Shown here: one piece after another, positions 44,179 through 53,966 of the stretch
Layout of the letters: every line of letters starts with the position of its first letter
Numbering within the stretch: the stretch's first letter is position 1
The notes under the pieces: model-generated
What the model saw: only the letters and a program-made list of their open reading frames with translations
What the model was told of the DNA's origin: nothing
Database searches by the model: none
Made by a program: the position numbers and the translations under genes
From: Alkalimonas mucilaginosa
Lineage (GTDB): Bacteria > Pseudomonadota > Gammaproteobacteria > Enterobacterales > Alteromonadaceae
Reading direction: 5' to 3'
Assembly: GCF_036327005.1 (NCBI RefSeq)
Contig: NZ_JAUGZK010000002.1
Span: 310,001-374,000, forward strand
DNA: 64,000 nucleotides

Positions 44179-45228
44179 ATGTCGCAATCTCAATCTGTTG
44201 TCCTGTCGAAAAAGCGTGCTATTGTGCTGGGTGCTGCTGGTTACAGTGGTGCGGAGCTGGTGCAGTTACTCAGTCAGCATCCCGCTATCGAGTTGGTGGC
44301 TGCTTATGCATCAGCAAACCGTGAACCGGAATCTTTTGCTTCGCTGTACCCGCGTTATAGCGGACTGTTGGAGCTTACGGTATTGCCCTGGCAACCGGAA
44401 GAGCTGACCGATCTTGCCACACGAGCCGATATTGCTTTTTTAGCGCTGCCGCACGAGGCCAGTGAAGCGCTGGCGCCGCAATTGCTGGCTGCCGGTCTGG
44501 TAGTGTTCGATCTATCCGGTGCTTTTCGCTTAAAAGACGCGGCCTTGTACCCGGAGTTTTATGGCTACAGCCATCAGCATCCGCTGTTATTAGCGCAAGC
44601 ACCTTATGGTCTGGCAGAGTGGATCAGCGCATCTGAGCTGGAACAATCTTTATTCGCTGTTGCCGGCTGTTATCCTACGGCTTCCAGCCTGGCTTTATTG
44701 CCATTGGTACAAGCAGGGTTACTGGCAGAGGGCGCTGTGCCGGTGATTAATGCAATCAGTGGTGTGTCTGGCGCAGGTCGAAAGGCAGCGCTGGGGACTT
44801 CTTTTTGCGAAGTAGGCTTGGCTCCTTACGGCTTTTTTAAGCACAGGCACCGGCCGGAGATCGAGCAGACGCTGGGCTGCCCAGTGGTGTTTACGCCGCA
44901 CCTGGGCAATTTTAAGCGTGGTATTTTGACGACCATCAGTGTCCGTTTAAAAGCTGGCATCCACAAAGCAGAGGTTGATGCAGTCTATCAGCAGTATTAC
45001 CAGCACAAACCAATGGTACGCTTATTGTCTCGGCCGCCGAATGTAGCCGATGTAGCGGGGACTTGTTTTTGCGATCTGCACTGGCAGCAAGATGGGGAGC
45101 AACTGTTGGTGGTTTCTGCTATCGATAATTTGCTTAAAGGGGCTGCTGCCCAGGCAGTGCAATTGGCCAACCTAAAGTATGGCTATCCGGAGCAAGCCGG
45201 TTTGCAGGGAGGAGGTTATCGTGACTAA
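44179..45228 (+). CDS. argC: N-acetyl-gamma-glutamyl-phosphate reductase
   Basis: NADPH-dependent reductase of the acetylated arginine pathway. The nucleotide loop is VLGAAGYSGAELVQLL, and the catalytic Cys is in VAGCYPTASSLALLPL. SGVSGAGRKAALGTSFCEV and HRHRPEIEQTLG are family motifs. It is 349 residues long. GAGGAAAG precedes the ATG. It is first gene of argCBFGH and overlaps argB by eight bases. Confidence 0.95.
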   Translation: MSQSQSVVLSKKRAIVLGAAGYSGAELVQLLSQHPAIELVAAYASANREPESFASLYPRYSGLLELTVLPWQPEELTDLATRADIAFLALPHEASEALAPQLLAAGLVVFDLSGAFRLKDAALYPEFYGYSHQHPLLLAQAPYGLAEWISASELEQSLFAVAGCYPTASSLALLPLVQAGLLAEGAVPVINAISGVSGAGRKAALGTSFCEVGLAPYGFFKHRHRPEIEQTLGCPVVFTPHLGNFKRGILTTISVRLKAGIHKAEVDAVYQQYYQHKPMVRLLSRPPNVADVAGTCFCDLHWQQDGEQLLVVSAIDNLLKGAAAQAVQLANLKYGYPEQAGLQGGGYRD

Positions 45229-45997
45229 GTCTCGGCCACTTGTTGTTAAGCTGGGCGGTCGCTTGTTGCAGGAGCCTGCCGCTATCTCTGCCTTGTTAAC
45301 GGTTTGCCAGCACATCAAGCAGCAGCGGCCATTGCTGCTGGTGCATGGTGGCGGAGCCCAGGTTGAAAGCTGGTTGCAAACGTTTGGCTTTGTGACCGAA
45401 AAAATCGATGGTCAGCGGCTGTCGCCAAAAGAGCAGATGCCGGTGATCGCTGGCGCTCTGGCAGGCGCTGTGAATGCGGAGCTGGTGGCCCTGGCTGATG
45501 GTGCTGCCTTAAAGCCGGTGGGTCTTACTCTGGGAGCCGGTGGCAGCTGTTGTTTTGAGCGTATCGCTCGGCTGGGAGCAGTTGCTAAGGCCTTGCCAGG
45601 CAAACCAGAGTTATTGCAAGTGCTGCTGGCGCAAGACTTCACCCCGGTGCTTAGTTCCATTGGCCATCTTGATGGTGAACTGCTGAATATCAATGCCGAC
45701 TTGGCTGCGGCTGCACTTTGCCAGTTGCTGCAGGGAGATCTATTGTTATTAACGGATGTTCCGGGCATTTTACAGGCCGATGGCAGCCTGATTGCAGATT
45801 TGCATGCGACAGAGGCAGCCAGTCTGGTTGCTGCCGGTGTGATTCAGGGGGGCATGAAAGTGAAGCTGGATGCCGCGCTGGAAACCGCCCAGGCGCTTCA
45901 GCGCAGTATCGTGGTGGCTGGTTGGCAGCAACCGGATTTATTGCTGGCCCTGTTGGCAGGCCAGGCAGTAGGCACCTGCATTCACCCTTCAGTTTAA
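45221..45997 (+). CDS. argB: Acetylglutamate kinase
   Basis: Phosphorylates N-acetylglutamate. The N-terminal VVKLGGRLLQEPAA, the substrate loop LLVHGGGAQVESWL, INADLAAAALCQLLQGD and GGMKVKLDAALETAQ are typical. I chose the GTG at 45221, which has GGAGG five bases upstream, over an in-frame ATG far inside argC. The product has 258 residues, matching the short arginine-insensitive type of enteric bacteria. Confidence 0.93.
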   Translation: MTKSRPLVVKLGGRLLQEPAAISALLTVCQHIKQQRPLLLVHGGGAQVESWLQTFGFVTEKIDGQRLSPKEQMPVIAGALAGAVNAELVALADGAALKPVGLTLGAGGSCCFERIARLGAVAKALPGKPELLQVLLAQDFTPVLSSIGHLDGELLNINADLAAAALCQLLQGDLLLLTDVPGILQADGSLIADLHATEAASLVAAGVIQGGMKVKLDAALETAQALQRSIVVAGWQQPDLLLALLAGQAVGTCIHPSV

Positions 45998-46020
45998 TAC
46001 GACATGACGCGAGTAAAGCT

Positions 46021-46935
46021 ATGAAATCATTCCACCAATTACTGTCGTTGCATGAACTGCAGCCAGAGCAATTGCACCAGTTGTTGCAATTAGCACTGCA
46101 AATCAAGCATCAACCCGCAATGTATCAGCAGGCTCTGGCCGGCAAGAGTATCGCCTTGCTGTTTGAGAAGCCATCGCTGCGCACCCGGGTGAGCTTTGAT
46201 GTTGGCATTCAGAAACTCGGAGGTCATAGCATCTATCTGGATCAACAAAACGGTGCTTTAGGCCAACGTGAAACCGTGGAAGATTTTGGCCGTAATCTGG
46301 CGTGCTGGACCGACGCTATCGTTGCTCGGGTGTTTACGCAAAGTACACTGGAGAAGCTGGCCGCCAGCAGCGGCTTGCCCGTGATTAATGCACTCAGTGA
46401 TTTGTATCATCCGTGTCAGGCGCTGGCAGATTTGCTGACGCTGCATGAAACCTTTGGTGATTTACAACAGGTGAAATTGGCTTATGTCGGGGATGGGAAC
46501 AATGTTTGTCATTCGCTGATGCTGGGAGCCGCGCTCTCTGGTATGAGCTTGGTGGTGATCACCCCACCTAATCATGGTCCGGATGGCCATGTGTTGCAAC
46601 AGGCCCAGGCGATAGCGGCAAAAACTGGCGCTTCGCTGCACTTGAGCCATCATGTATCCGAGGCGCACGGCTGTCAGGCTATTTATACCGACACCTGGGT
46701 GTCGATGGGCGATTCAATGGATGCAGCAGAGCAATTGCGTCGCTTTGGTGATTACCAATTAAGCAGTGCGGTCTTGGAGCGTTTAGGTAGTAAGTATTTG
46801 ATGCACTGCCTGCCAGCCCATCGCGGGCAGGAGGTGACCAGTGAACTGCTGGACAGCAAAGCAGCTCTGGTATTACAGCAAGCAGAAAACAGAATGCACG
46901 CGCAAAATGCGGTGCTGGTTCAACTTTTAGCATGA
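46021..46935 (+). CDS. argF: Ornithine carbamoyltransferase
   Basis: Forms citrulline from ornithine and carbamoyl phosphate. The carbamoyl-phosphate motif reads EKPSLRTRVSFD (SLRTR instead of the enteric STRTR, as I know from Shewanella-type enzymes). DLYHPCQALADLL, TDTWVSMGDSMDAAEQ and the ornithine loop MHCLPAHRGQEVTSE are intact. It is 304 residues from the ATG at 46021; the longer open frame upstream lies inside argB. Acetylornithine use seems unlikely but is not excluded by sequence alone. Confidence 0.92.
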   Translation: MKSFHQLLSLHELQPEQLHQLLQLALQIKHQPAMYQQALAGKSIALLFEKPSLRTRVSFDVGIQKLGGHSIYLDQQNGALGQRETVEDFGRNLACWTDAIVARVFTQSTLEKLAASSGLPVINALSDLYHPCQALADLLTLHETFGDLQQVKLAYVGDGNNVCHSLMLGAALSGMSLVVITPPNHGPDGHVLQQAQAIAAKTGASLHLSHHVSEAHGCQAIYTDTWVSMGDSMDAAEQLRRFGDYQLSSAVLERLGSKYLMHCLPAHRGQEVTSELLDSKAALVLQQAENRMHAQNAVLVQLLA

Positions 46936-46943
46936 GGTGCGAG

Positions 46944-48164
46944 ATGAGTGTAAAAAAAGTCGTGTTGGCCTACTCAGGTGGTTTGGATACTTCGGCCATC
47001 GTGCCTTGGTTAAAAGACAATTATGGCTGCGAAGTGGTGGCTTTTGTTGCTAATGTTGGTCAGGGCGATGAAGAGCTGGCCGGGGTGGAAGAAAAAGCCA
47101 TTGCCTCCGGTGCTTCCAGTTGTTATGTGGTGGACTTACGTGAGCAACTGATGCATGAGGTGGTCTATCCAACACTAAAAACCGGTGCTGTGTATGAAGG
47201 CCAGTACCTGCTTGGTACCTCGATGGCACGGCCGGTAATTGCCAGGGCTCAGGTTGAATTGGCATTAAAAGTGGGTGCCGATGCCCTTAGCCATGGCTGT
47301 ACCGGCAAAGGCAATGATCAGGTTCGTTTTGAAAGTGCTTTTGCGGCGCTGGCGCCACAACTCAAAGTGATTGCTCCCTGGCGTGAGTGGGAGTTCAGTT
47401 CGCGCCAGTCGTTATTGGATTATCTGGCTGAAAAGAAGATCCCAACCACCTCGTCTGCCACCAAAATCTACAGCCGGGATGCCAATCTCTGGCATATTTC
47501 GCATGAGGGTGGCGAGCTGGAAGACCCCTGGTGTGAGCCAAGTGAGCAAGTGTGGACCTGGACCAAATCGCCAGAGCAGGCACCCGATCAGCCCGCCTAT
47601 GTAGAATTGTCTTTTGTGGCCGGTGAACTGCGCAGTGTAAATGGCCAGGTACTGGCACCGGTAGAAGCATTAACCTTACTAAATGCCATTGGTGCCGAGC
47701 ACGGTGTCGGGCGGATTGATATCGTCGAAAACCGTTTGGTTGGCATGAAGTCCCGCGGTTGCTATGAAACTCCAGGGGGCACCATTTTACTGGCAGCTTT
47801 ACAGGGACTTGAGGCGCTGGTGTATGATCGTACGGCGTTGAACTACCGCGAAGAGATTGGCCTGAAGTTTGCTCAGTTGGTGTACGATGGCCGCTGGTTC
47901 ACCCCGCTCAAAGATGCTTTATTGGCGGCTGCAACCAGTCTGGCGCAGGATCTGACCGGAGATGTGGTAGTCAAACTCTATAAAGGCCGTGCCACCGTTG
48001 CCAAGCGCCGCTCTGTTAACAGCCTCTACTCGGAAGCTTTCGCCACCTTTGAAGATGATGAAGTGTATAACCAGCAGGACGCGGCCGGTTTTATTCGTCT
48101 GTACAGTCTGGCCAGCCGTATTCGCGCCATGCATGCGGCTGATAAAACAACACAGGAGTCCTGA
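46944..48164 (+). CDS. argG: Argininosuccinate synthase
   Basis: ATP-dependent joining of citrulline and aspartate. The N-terminal P-loop VVLAYSGGLDTSAIVPWL, HGCTGKGNDQVRFE and the C-terminal VKLYKGRATVAKRRSVNSLY are diagnostic. The ATG at 46944 is preferred to 46932 because GAGG lies just upstream of it and MSVKKVVLAYSGG matches the family. It is 406 residues long. Confidence 0.95.
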   Translation: MSVKKVVLAYSGGLDTSAIVPWLKDNYGCEVVAFVANVGQGDEELAGVEEKAIASGASSCYVVDLREQLMHEVVYPTLKTGAVYEGQYLLGTSMARPVIARAQVELALKVGADALSHGCTGKGNDQVRFESAFAALAPQLKVIAPWREWEFSSRQSLLDYLAEKKIPTTSSATKIYSRDANLWHISHEGGELEDPWCEPSEQVWTWTKSPEQAPDQPAYVELSFVAGELRSVNGQVLAPVEALTLLNAIGAEHGVGRIDIVENRLVGMKSRGCYETPGGTILLAALQGLEALVYDRTALNYREEIGLKFAQLVYDGRWFTPLKDALLAAATSLAQDLTGDVVVKLYKGRATVAKRRSVNSLYSEAFATFEDDEVYNQQDAAGFIRLYSLASRIRAMHAADKTTQES

Positions 48165-48166
48165 TT

Positions 48167-49546
48167 ATGGCGATGTGGGGCGGGCGTTTTACCGAGGCAA
48201 CCCTGGATGAATTCAAAGCCTTTAATGACTCTATCAGCTTTGACTACCAGTTGGCACAACAGGATATCGCAGCATCCAAAGTCTGGGCGGCCGGTCTGGC
48301 TGAAGCCGGCCTGATTGCGGCGGAGGAAGCTCAGCAGTTGCAACAGGCGTTGCAACAACTGGCAGAGGAGCTGCTGCAGGATCCCCGTTTGCCAGTTGAA
48401 AGCGGTGAGGAAGACATTCATAGCTGGGTAGAAAGCCAACTGACCGAACGCCTTGGCGCCGTTGCCCGTAAATTGCATACCGGCCGCAGCCGCAATGATT
48501 TGGTTGCAACTGATCTGCGGTTATGGACCAGGGCCGCTGCAGCAGCGGTACGCAGCAGTTTGCTTGGCAGTATTCAGGCACTGCTGAACTTTGCCGATGC
48601 AGCTGGTACTGCTGTCATGCCAGGCTATACCCATTTGCAGCGCGCCCAGCCAGTGATGGTTGCGCATTGGGCGCTGGCCTATGTGGAGATGTTGAAACGT
48701 GATCTCGGTCGTTTGGACGATGCCAGTAAGCGCCTGAATGTCTGCCCGCTTGGTGCCGGTGCTTTGGCAGGCACTGGAGTACCGGTGGATCGCAGCTGGC
48801 TGGCACAGCAATTGGGCTTTGATGCAGCCGCAGCCAACAGCCTGGATGCAGTGTCTGATCGCGACTTTGTGGTGGAGCTGTCTGCTGCGGCCAGTTTGTG
48901 CATGACCCATGTTTCGCGTTTGTCGGAAGATGTGATCTTCTTTTGCTCGGGTGAAGCTGGCTTTTTCAAGTTGGGCGATGCCATCAGCAGTGGTTCATCG
49001 CTGATGCCGCAGAAAAAGAATCCGGATGTATTCGAACTGCTACGCGGCAAAAGTGGCCGCATTCTGGGCCAGCTGGTGGCTATTTTGCATGTGCTGAAGG
49101 GCTTGCCGCTGGCCTACAACAAAGACATGCAGGAAGACAAACAGGGCTTCTTTGACTTGATGCAGCAGTGGCAACAATCCTTGCAGGTGTTGGCGACTGT
49201 GCTGCCGCATTTAAGCGTGAAAGTGGATGTTTGCCGTCAGGCAGCTGAGCTTGGCTACAGCAACGCCACCGATCTGGCCGACTATCTGGTAAGCAAAGGG
49301 ATCCCGTTTCGTGATGCACATCACTTATCAGGTCAGTTGGTGCTGATTGCCTCCAAGCAGCAACTGCCGCTGGAGCAACTGTCACTGGCTGAGATGCAAA
49401 AGGTAAGCGCCGTCATTAGCGAGGATGTCTATCCGGCGCTCACTTTAGAAGCCGGTATGGCGCGTCGCAATGCGCTTGGGGGCACCAGCCCGGAGCAGGT
49501 ACTGCCAGCTTTGGCACAGGCCAAAGCCTGGTTGGCAGCTCAGTAA
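48167..49546 (+). CDS. argH: Argininosuccinate lyase
   Basis: Releases arginine and fumarate. The N-terminus MWGGRFTEATLDEFKAFNDS, HTGRSRNDLVATDLRLW, and the signature loop GSSLMPQKKNPDVFELLRG with the catalytic Ser are intact. It is 459 residues long and stands alone: the C-terminal ArgA-like acetyltransferase extension known in some Vibrio and Alteromonas ArgH proteins is absent, so another N-acetylglutamate synthase must lie elsewhere. It is last gene of the arg operon. Confidence 0.95.
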   Translation: MAMWGGRFTEATLDEFKAFNDSISFDYQLAQQDIAASKVWAAGLAEAGLIAAEEAQQLQQALQQLAEELLQDPRLPVESGEEDIHSWVESQLTERLGAVARKLHTGRSRNDLVATDLRLWTRAAAAAVRSSLLGSIQALLNFADAAGTAVMPGYTHLQRAQPVMVAHWALAYVEMLKRDLGRLDDASKRLNVCPLGAGALAGTGVPVDRSWLAQQLGFDAAAANSLDAVSDRDFVVELSAAASLCMTHVSRLSEDVIFFCSGEAGFFKLGDAISSGSSLMPQKKNPDVFELLRGKSGRILGQLVAILHVLKGLPLAYNKDMQEDKQGFFDLMQQWQQSLQVLATVLPHLSVKVDVCRQAAELGYSNATDLADYLVSKGIPFRDAHHLSGQLVLIASKQQLPLEQLSLAEMQKVSAVISEDVYPALTLEAGMARRNALGGTSPEQVLPALAQAKAWLAAQ

Positions 49547-49557
49547 TAAAGTTCTCT

Positions 49558-49610
49558 CCCCGCTTAAATAAAAAGGCCAGCATCTTGCTGGCCGTTTTAT
49601 TTAAGCGGGG
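49558..49610. terminator. Very long bidirectional terminator between argH and mrcA
   Basis: CCCCGCTTAAATAAAA (49558) pairs with TTTTATTTAAGCGGGG (49595-49610), with GGCCAGCA/TGCTGGCC inside and a TCT loop: 24 of 25 possible pairs. It terminates arg from the left and mrcA from the right. Confidence 0.9.
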
Positions 49611-49627
49611 AAAGTTCAAGCAAAGGG

Positions 49628-52183
49628 TTAATCAAACAGCTCCAGCAGCTCAGTGGCCGGCTCATCGTCATCAAAGGAGAAGGCCGGAGCGCCGGGCTGG
49701 GCGTATTGGCTTGGCTCGGTGCCACGCAGGAAAAACTCAAAGCTGCTGGTGTGATCATTGGCCCTGCTTAACAAACCGCTTTCCAAGTCGATGCGCACCG
49801 ATGAGATGCCAGATGGTGTTTCAGGCTGATCTACCGGTATATCCTGCATGGCAACCCGCATAAACTCCAGCCAGGCCGGCAGGGCCGTGCGGGCACCAGC
49901 TTCAACACCACTGCTCTGATCACGCCCCAGGTTTGCATTCCAGGTCGCCCGGCCCAGACTGCGATTGGCATCGTCGAAACCAACCCAGGCAACGCCCACC
50001 AGTTGGCTGTTAAAGCCGGCAAACCAGGTATCTTTGGAATCATTGGTGGTACCGGTTTTGCCGGAAATATCACGCCGCTGCAAGCTCTGAACCCGCCAGG
50101 CGGTGCCATTCCAACCAGTGCCACGATTCCAGTTACCCCCACCCCAAACGCTGGATTTGAGGGCTTCGCGAATTAAAAAGGCATTCTGTTCAGACAGCAC
50201 TCGTGGTGCCTGCTTTAGCCCAGCCGGTTGTTTTTCTGTCGGGTTTGGCTCCAGGTTGGCAAAGAGTTGGGCTAATTGAGCTTCTGCATCCAGCTCTGAT
50301 TGGGGTTCCGTTGAGTTTTCCTGGCACTCTTTGCAAGCCACTTTAGGTTGATGCTGATAAATCAGCTCCCCTTGCTCGTTATAAATCCGATCAATAACGT
50401 AGGGATCAACTAAAAAGCCACCATTGGCAAAAACAGCATAACCGGCCGTTAATTCCAGGGGCGTCAGTGAGGCAGAGCCCAGCGACAAGGTTTCATTGCG
50501 TGGTAAATCCGTTTCAGCAAAGCCAAAATTGCGCAGGTGTTGAATAGAGGCATCTATGCCCACGCCCCGGAGTAACCGCACAGACACCACGTTTTTGGAT
50601 TTTGCCAGGGCTTCCCGCACCCGTATCGGACCATCGTACACTGCCGGAGAATTTCGCGGCCGCCAGGCAATACCAGCGCCCTGATCCCAGTGGTGAATAG
50701 GAGCATCATTGACAATGGATGCCAAAGTATAGCCATGCTCCAGGGCAGCAGAATAAATAAATGGTTTGATGGTGGAACCAACCTGACGTTTGGCTTGAGT
50801 GGCGCGGTTGAACTGGCTTTGAGCAAAGCTAAAGCCGCCAACCAAGGCTTGAATAGCGCCAGTGGCTGGGTCCAGCGATACCAGAGCACTGCTGGCCTCA
50901 GGGAGTTGGCTGAGCTGCCAGTAGTCACCATTGTGGCGTACCCGGATGTGCATGCCTGGTTGCAATATATCTGCTGCCAGTTTGGGAGCATGGCCCTGGC
51001 GCTGATCATTAATAAAGCGTCGGGCCCATTTCAAAGCGTCCCAGCTTAGTGTTTGCTGCTGACCATCGGCCAAAATTACGGTAGCATCTTGCTCCTCAAC
51101 CGCTAGTACCACCGCATGATGTAAATCTTCCAGGCTCTGCTGGCTGGCCAGGTAGCTAAGGATCTCATCCGTTGACCAGGCAGGATCCGAGTCGCCGGCC
51201 TCGGCAGACCAAAGTTCAGCTTCGGGGCCACGATAGCCATGTCGTTCATCGTAATCGTACAGGTTCTGCTGCAACGAGCGACGGGCCGCATCCTGAATAG
51301 GTTTATGAATGGTGGTGTAGACTTGCAGGCCTGCACTGTAAGCAAAATCTTCGCCGTACATATCGACCACTTGCTGTCGAACCATTTCGGCAATGTAAGG
51401 GGCTGAAGCGGTAATTTGCGCACCATGGCGGCGGCTGGTTACCGGAGCTTGCACTGCAGCCTGGTATTCCTGCTCGCTAATGTAGTTCATGGTCAGCATC
51501 CGACCAAGTACGATATTGCGGCGGTTACGGGCATTGGCAGGTGAGCGCACCGGGTTTAATACCGAAGGGGCCTGTGGCAGGCCGGCAATAATAGCGATTT
51601 CGTCCAGGCTTAGTTCATCCACACTTTTACCAAAATACACCTGAGCGGCAGCGCCGACCCCAAAGGCACGGTGACCCAGCTCGATTTTGTTGAGGTAGAG
51701 CTCCAAAATTTCGTCTTTGCTAAGTACCTGCTCAATTTTAACGGCAAGGAAAATTTCTTTAATTTTGCGGATAATTTTCTTTTCCCGCGTCAGGAAAAAG
51801 TTTCTTGCTAACTGCTGAGTAATGGTACTGGCACCCTGAGAGGCGTCCCGGGTACTGGCAACCACCAGAGCAGCACGCATCATACCAATCACATCAAAAC
51901 CTGGGTGTTCGTAAAAGCGGCTGTCTTCGGTGGCAAGAAAAGCCTGAATCAATTGCGGTGGCATCTGTTCAAGCGTCAATGGGATACGACGTTGTTCGCC
52001 AAATTGCGACATCAATTCGCCGTCGGCAGTGAACACCCGCATCGGAGTCTGCAGCCGAACGTCTTGGAGCAGACGAACATCCGGCAGATCATCTTTGACA
52101 TACCAGTACGCCGCTGCAATGCTAAATATTGCCAGCAAAAGCCCAATCAGGCACAAAACCAGAATTTTTTTTAGCCAGGACAC
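49628..52183 (-). CDS. mrcA: Penicillin-binding protein 1A
   Basis: Bifunctional peptidoglycan glycosyltransferase/transpeptidase. One N-terminal membrane anchor (ILVLCLIGLLLAIFSIAAAY) is followed by the GT51 domain with the catalytic Glu in ATEDSRFYEHPGFD and STITQQLARNFFL. An OB-like insert comes next, then the transpeptidase with the nucleophile in VGSTIKPFIYSA, SKN, and KTGTTNDSKDTWFAG. I prefer the GTG at 52183 (VSWLKK) behind AGAGGCGG; an upstream TTG at 52210 would add nine residues. The gene is divergent from pilM, the conserved neighbour in many gammaproteobacteria. Confidence 0.94.
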   Translation of the reverse strand: MSWLKKILVLCLIGLLLAIFSIAAAYWYVKDDLPDVRLLQDVRLQTPMRVFTADGELMSQFGEQRRIPLTLEQMPPQLIQAFLATEDSRFYEHPGFDVIGMMRAALVVASTRDASQGASTITQQLARNFFLTREKKIIRKIKEIFLAVKIEQVLSKDEILELYLNKIELGHRAFGVGAAAQVYFGKSVDELSLDEIAIIAGLPQAPSVLNPVRSPANARNRRNIVLGRMLTMNYISEQEYQAAVQAPVTSRRHGAQITASAPYIAEMVRQQVVDMYGEDFAYSAGLQVYTTIHKPIQDAARRSLQQNLYDYDERHGYRGPEAELWSAEAGDSDPAWSTDEILSYLASQQSLEDLHHAVVLAVEEQDATVILADGQQQTLSWDALKWARRFINDQRQGHAPKLAADILQPGMHIRVRHNGDYWQLSQLPEASSALVSLDPATGAIQALVGGFSFAQSQFNRATQAKRQVGSTIKPFIYSAALEHGYTLASIVNDAPIHHWDQGAGIAWRPRNSPAVYDGPIRVREALAKSKNVVSVRLLRGVGIDASIQHLRNFGFAETDLPRNETLSLGSASLTPLELTAGYAVFANGGFLVDPYVIDRIYNEQGELIYQHQPKVACKECQENSTEPQSELDAEAQLAQLFANLEPNPTEKQPAGLKQAPRVLSEQNAFLIREALKSSVWGGGNWNRGTGWNGTAWRVQSLQRRDISGKTGTTNDSKDTWFAGFNSQLVGVAWVGFDDANRSLGRATWNANLGRDQSSGVEAGARTALPAWLEFMRVAMQDIPVDQPETPSGISSVRIDLESGLLSRANDHTSSFEFFLRGTEPSQYAQPGAPAFSFDDDEPATELLELFD

Positions 52184-52335
52184 CCATCCGCCTCTACATA
52201 CAACTGCCAAAAACTACAAAAGAGTACTAGTATATAGTTGTTTCTTTTTGAATAAACTCTTTTTATTCCTTAAAAAAAGATCTAAGCTACAAAGTATAAC
52301 AATAACAATTGTAATAACTACGGTTGCCTTTTGCT

Positions 52336-53415
52336 ATGATAAAACCACTCTTCACAAAGCAATCTCCCATGATGGTCGGTATTGATATCGGCTCTCATTC
52401 GGTGAAAGCCGTGTTACTTAGTAAACAGCAAGAGCAGTTTCATCTTGAGGCCTTTGCTATTGAGCCAATGGCCAAAGGTGCTATTTCTGAGCGTGAAATT
52501 CAGGATATTGAGGCTGTTGGCAATGTCCTGAATAAAATTCGTAAAAAAATTCCCCGTGCTGTTAAATTTGCCGCCGCAGCCGTTTCCGGTTCCACCGTTA
52601 TCAGCAAAGTCATTTTTATGGATGTCGCCTTAACGGATGCTGAACTTGAAAGCCAGATTGAAGTAGAGGCGGATAGTCTGATCCCATACCCCCTGAATGA
52701 AGTCAGTCTGGATTTTGAAAAGCTGGATATTAACGAGTCAGACCCATCCAAAGTCAATGTGTTGCTGAGTGCTGCCCGTACCGAAAGTGTTGAAAGTCGG
52801 GTAGCGGCCTTGGAGCTAGGTGGTTTTACCGGTAAAGTGATTGATGTAGAAAGTTACGCGCTTAGCCGTTCAGCTGAGCTCTGTATGGCCCAGTTGCCTG
52901 ATGATGCCAAACAGAAAGTGGTTGCTATGGTCGACATTGGTGCCACCATGACATTGCTTTCCATTATTGAAAAAGGAAAAACCCTTTATACCCGCGATCA
53001 GGTGTTTGGTGGTGAGCAGTATACCCGCAGCATTCTCTCTTACTACAACAAAAGTTACGAGGAAGCAGAGCTGGCAAAAGTCAGCGGTGATTTACCACCC
53101 AATTACACCTTCGAAGTGCTGGCACCTTTTCAGACTATGCTGCTTCAGCAAGTGCGGCGCGGGGTGCAAATGTACCTAACCACCAGCGGCAAAGAAAGTG
53201 TGGATTACCTGATTATCTCCGGTGGTACGGCCTTGTTGGAGGGTATTGATAAGTTACTGACCGATGAGTTAGGCATTCATACGGTGATTGCAAAACCTTT
53301 TGCTGGCATGACGATTTCAAGCGCATTGGACCCAGAATTAATGGCGTCGCAGGGCGCTCAGATGATGGTGGCCACCGGTTTAGCATTAAGGAGCTTTTCG
53401 CCATGGCACATATAA
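52336..53415 (+). CDS. pilM: Type IV pilus inner-membrane platform protein PilM
   Basis: Actin/FtsA-like cytoplasmic protein of the pilus alignment complex. The ATPase-fold loops MVGIDIGSHSVKAVLL, VVAMVDIGATMTLLSI and YLIISGGTALLEGIDKLL are visible, with ESQIEVEADSLIPYPLNEV typical of PilM. The ATG at 52336 was preferred over a TTG four codons earlier. It is 359 residues long and overlaps pilN by 13 bases. It binds the N-terminus of PilN by family knowledge. Confidence 0.94.
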   Translation: MIKPLFTKQSPMMVGIDIGSHSVKAVLLSKQQEQFHLEAFAIEPMAKGAISEREIQDIEAVGNVLNKIRKKIPRAVKFAAAAVSGSTVISKVIFMDVALTDAELESQIEVEADSLIPYPLNEVSLDFEKLDINESDPSKVNVLLSAARTESVESRVAALELGGFTGKVIDVESYALSRSAELCMAQLPDDAKQKVVAMVDIGATMTLLSIIEKGKTLYTRDQVFGGEQYTRSILSYYNKSYEEAELAKVSGDLPPNYTFEVLAPFQTMLLQQVRRGVQMYLTTSGKESVDYLIISGGTALLEGIDKLLTDELGIHTVIAKPFAGMTISSALDPELMASQGAQMMVATGLALRSFSPWHI

Positions 53416-53966
53416 ATCTTCTGCCTTGGCGTGAAGCGGCACGCAAAGAGCAACAAAAGCAGTATCTTACGCTGATCACTGCTGTTGCGCTATTCAGTTT
53501 TATATTGGTATTTGCTATCAGCTCTATCTACAGTGCGCGTTTAGATAGCCAGCATCAGCGCAATCAATATTTGCAGGCAGAAATCACCAAGCTGAATCGA
53601 CAAATTACTGAAATCAGAGATTTGAATGAAACCAAGACCAGCCTGCAGCAACGGATGGCGCTGATTGCTCAGTTACAGGGCAGTCGTAATTTGGGTACCC
53701 AGATTATGGATGAAATTGTCCGTGTGGTTCCCTCTGGTGTGTATCTGGTTAGCCTGGAGAAAAAAGGCAGCTCATTGCTTATTAATGGCAGAAGCGAGTC
53801 CAATAACCGGCTGGCCAATATGATCCGGCAAGTCGAAGACTCGGAGCTTTTATCTGAGCCTTTACTGGAGTTCATCGAAACAGGTCGCAGCAACCAACTG
53901 CTCAGTGATTTCAGAATGCATATGCAGGTGAAGGGCTTTGACATGATGCAAGGAGAAACTCCATGA
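53403..53966 (+). CDS. pilN: Type IV pilus assembly protein PilN
   Basis: Single-pass inner-membrane protein. The N-terminal INLLPWREAARKEQQKQ peptide is the PilM-binding motif, followed by one helix (LITAVALFSFILVFAISSIY), a coiled coil, and a ferredoxin-like periplasmic domain. It is 187 residues long and overlaps pilM by 13 bases and pilO by four. Confidence 0.94.
   Translation: MAHINLLPWREAARKEQQKQYLTLITAVALFSFILVFAISSIYSARLDSQHQRNQYLQAEITKLNRQITEIRDLNETKTSLQQRMALIAQLQGSRNLGTQIMDEIVRVVPSGVYLVSLEKKGSSLLINGRSESNNRLANMIRQVEDSELLSEPLLEFIETGRSNQLLSDFRMHMQVKGFDMMQGETP

Noticed and set aside
45718..46020. N-terminal extension of ArgF by about 100 residues
   Set aside because: It lies inside argB in another frame; the ATG at 46021 matches the family N-terminus.
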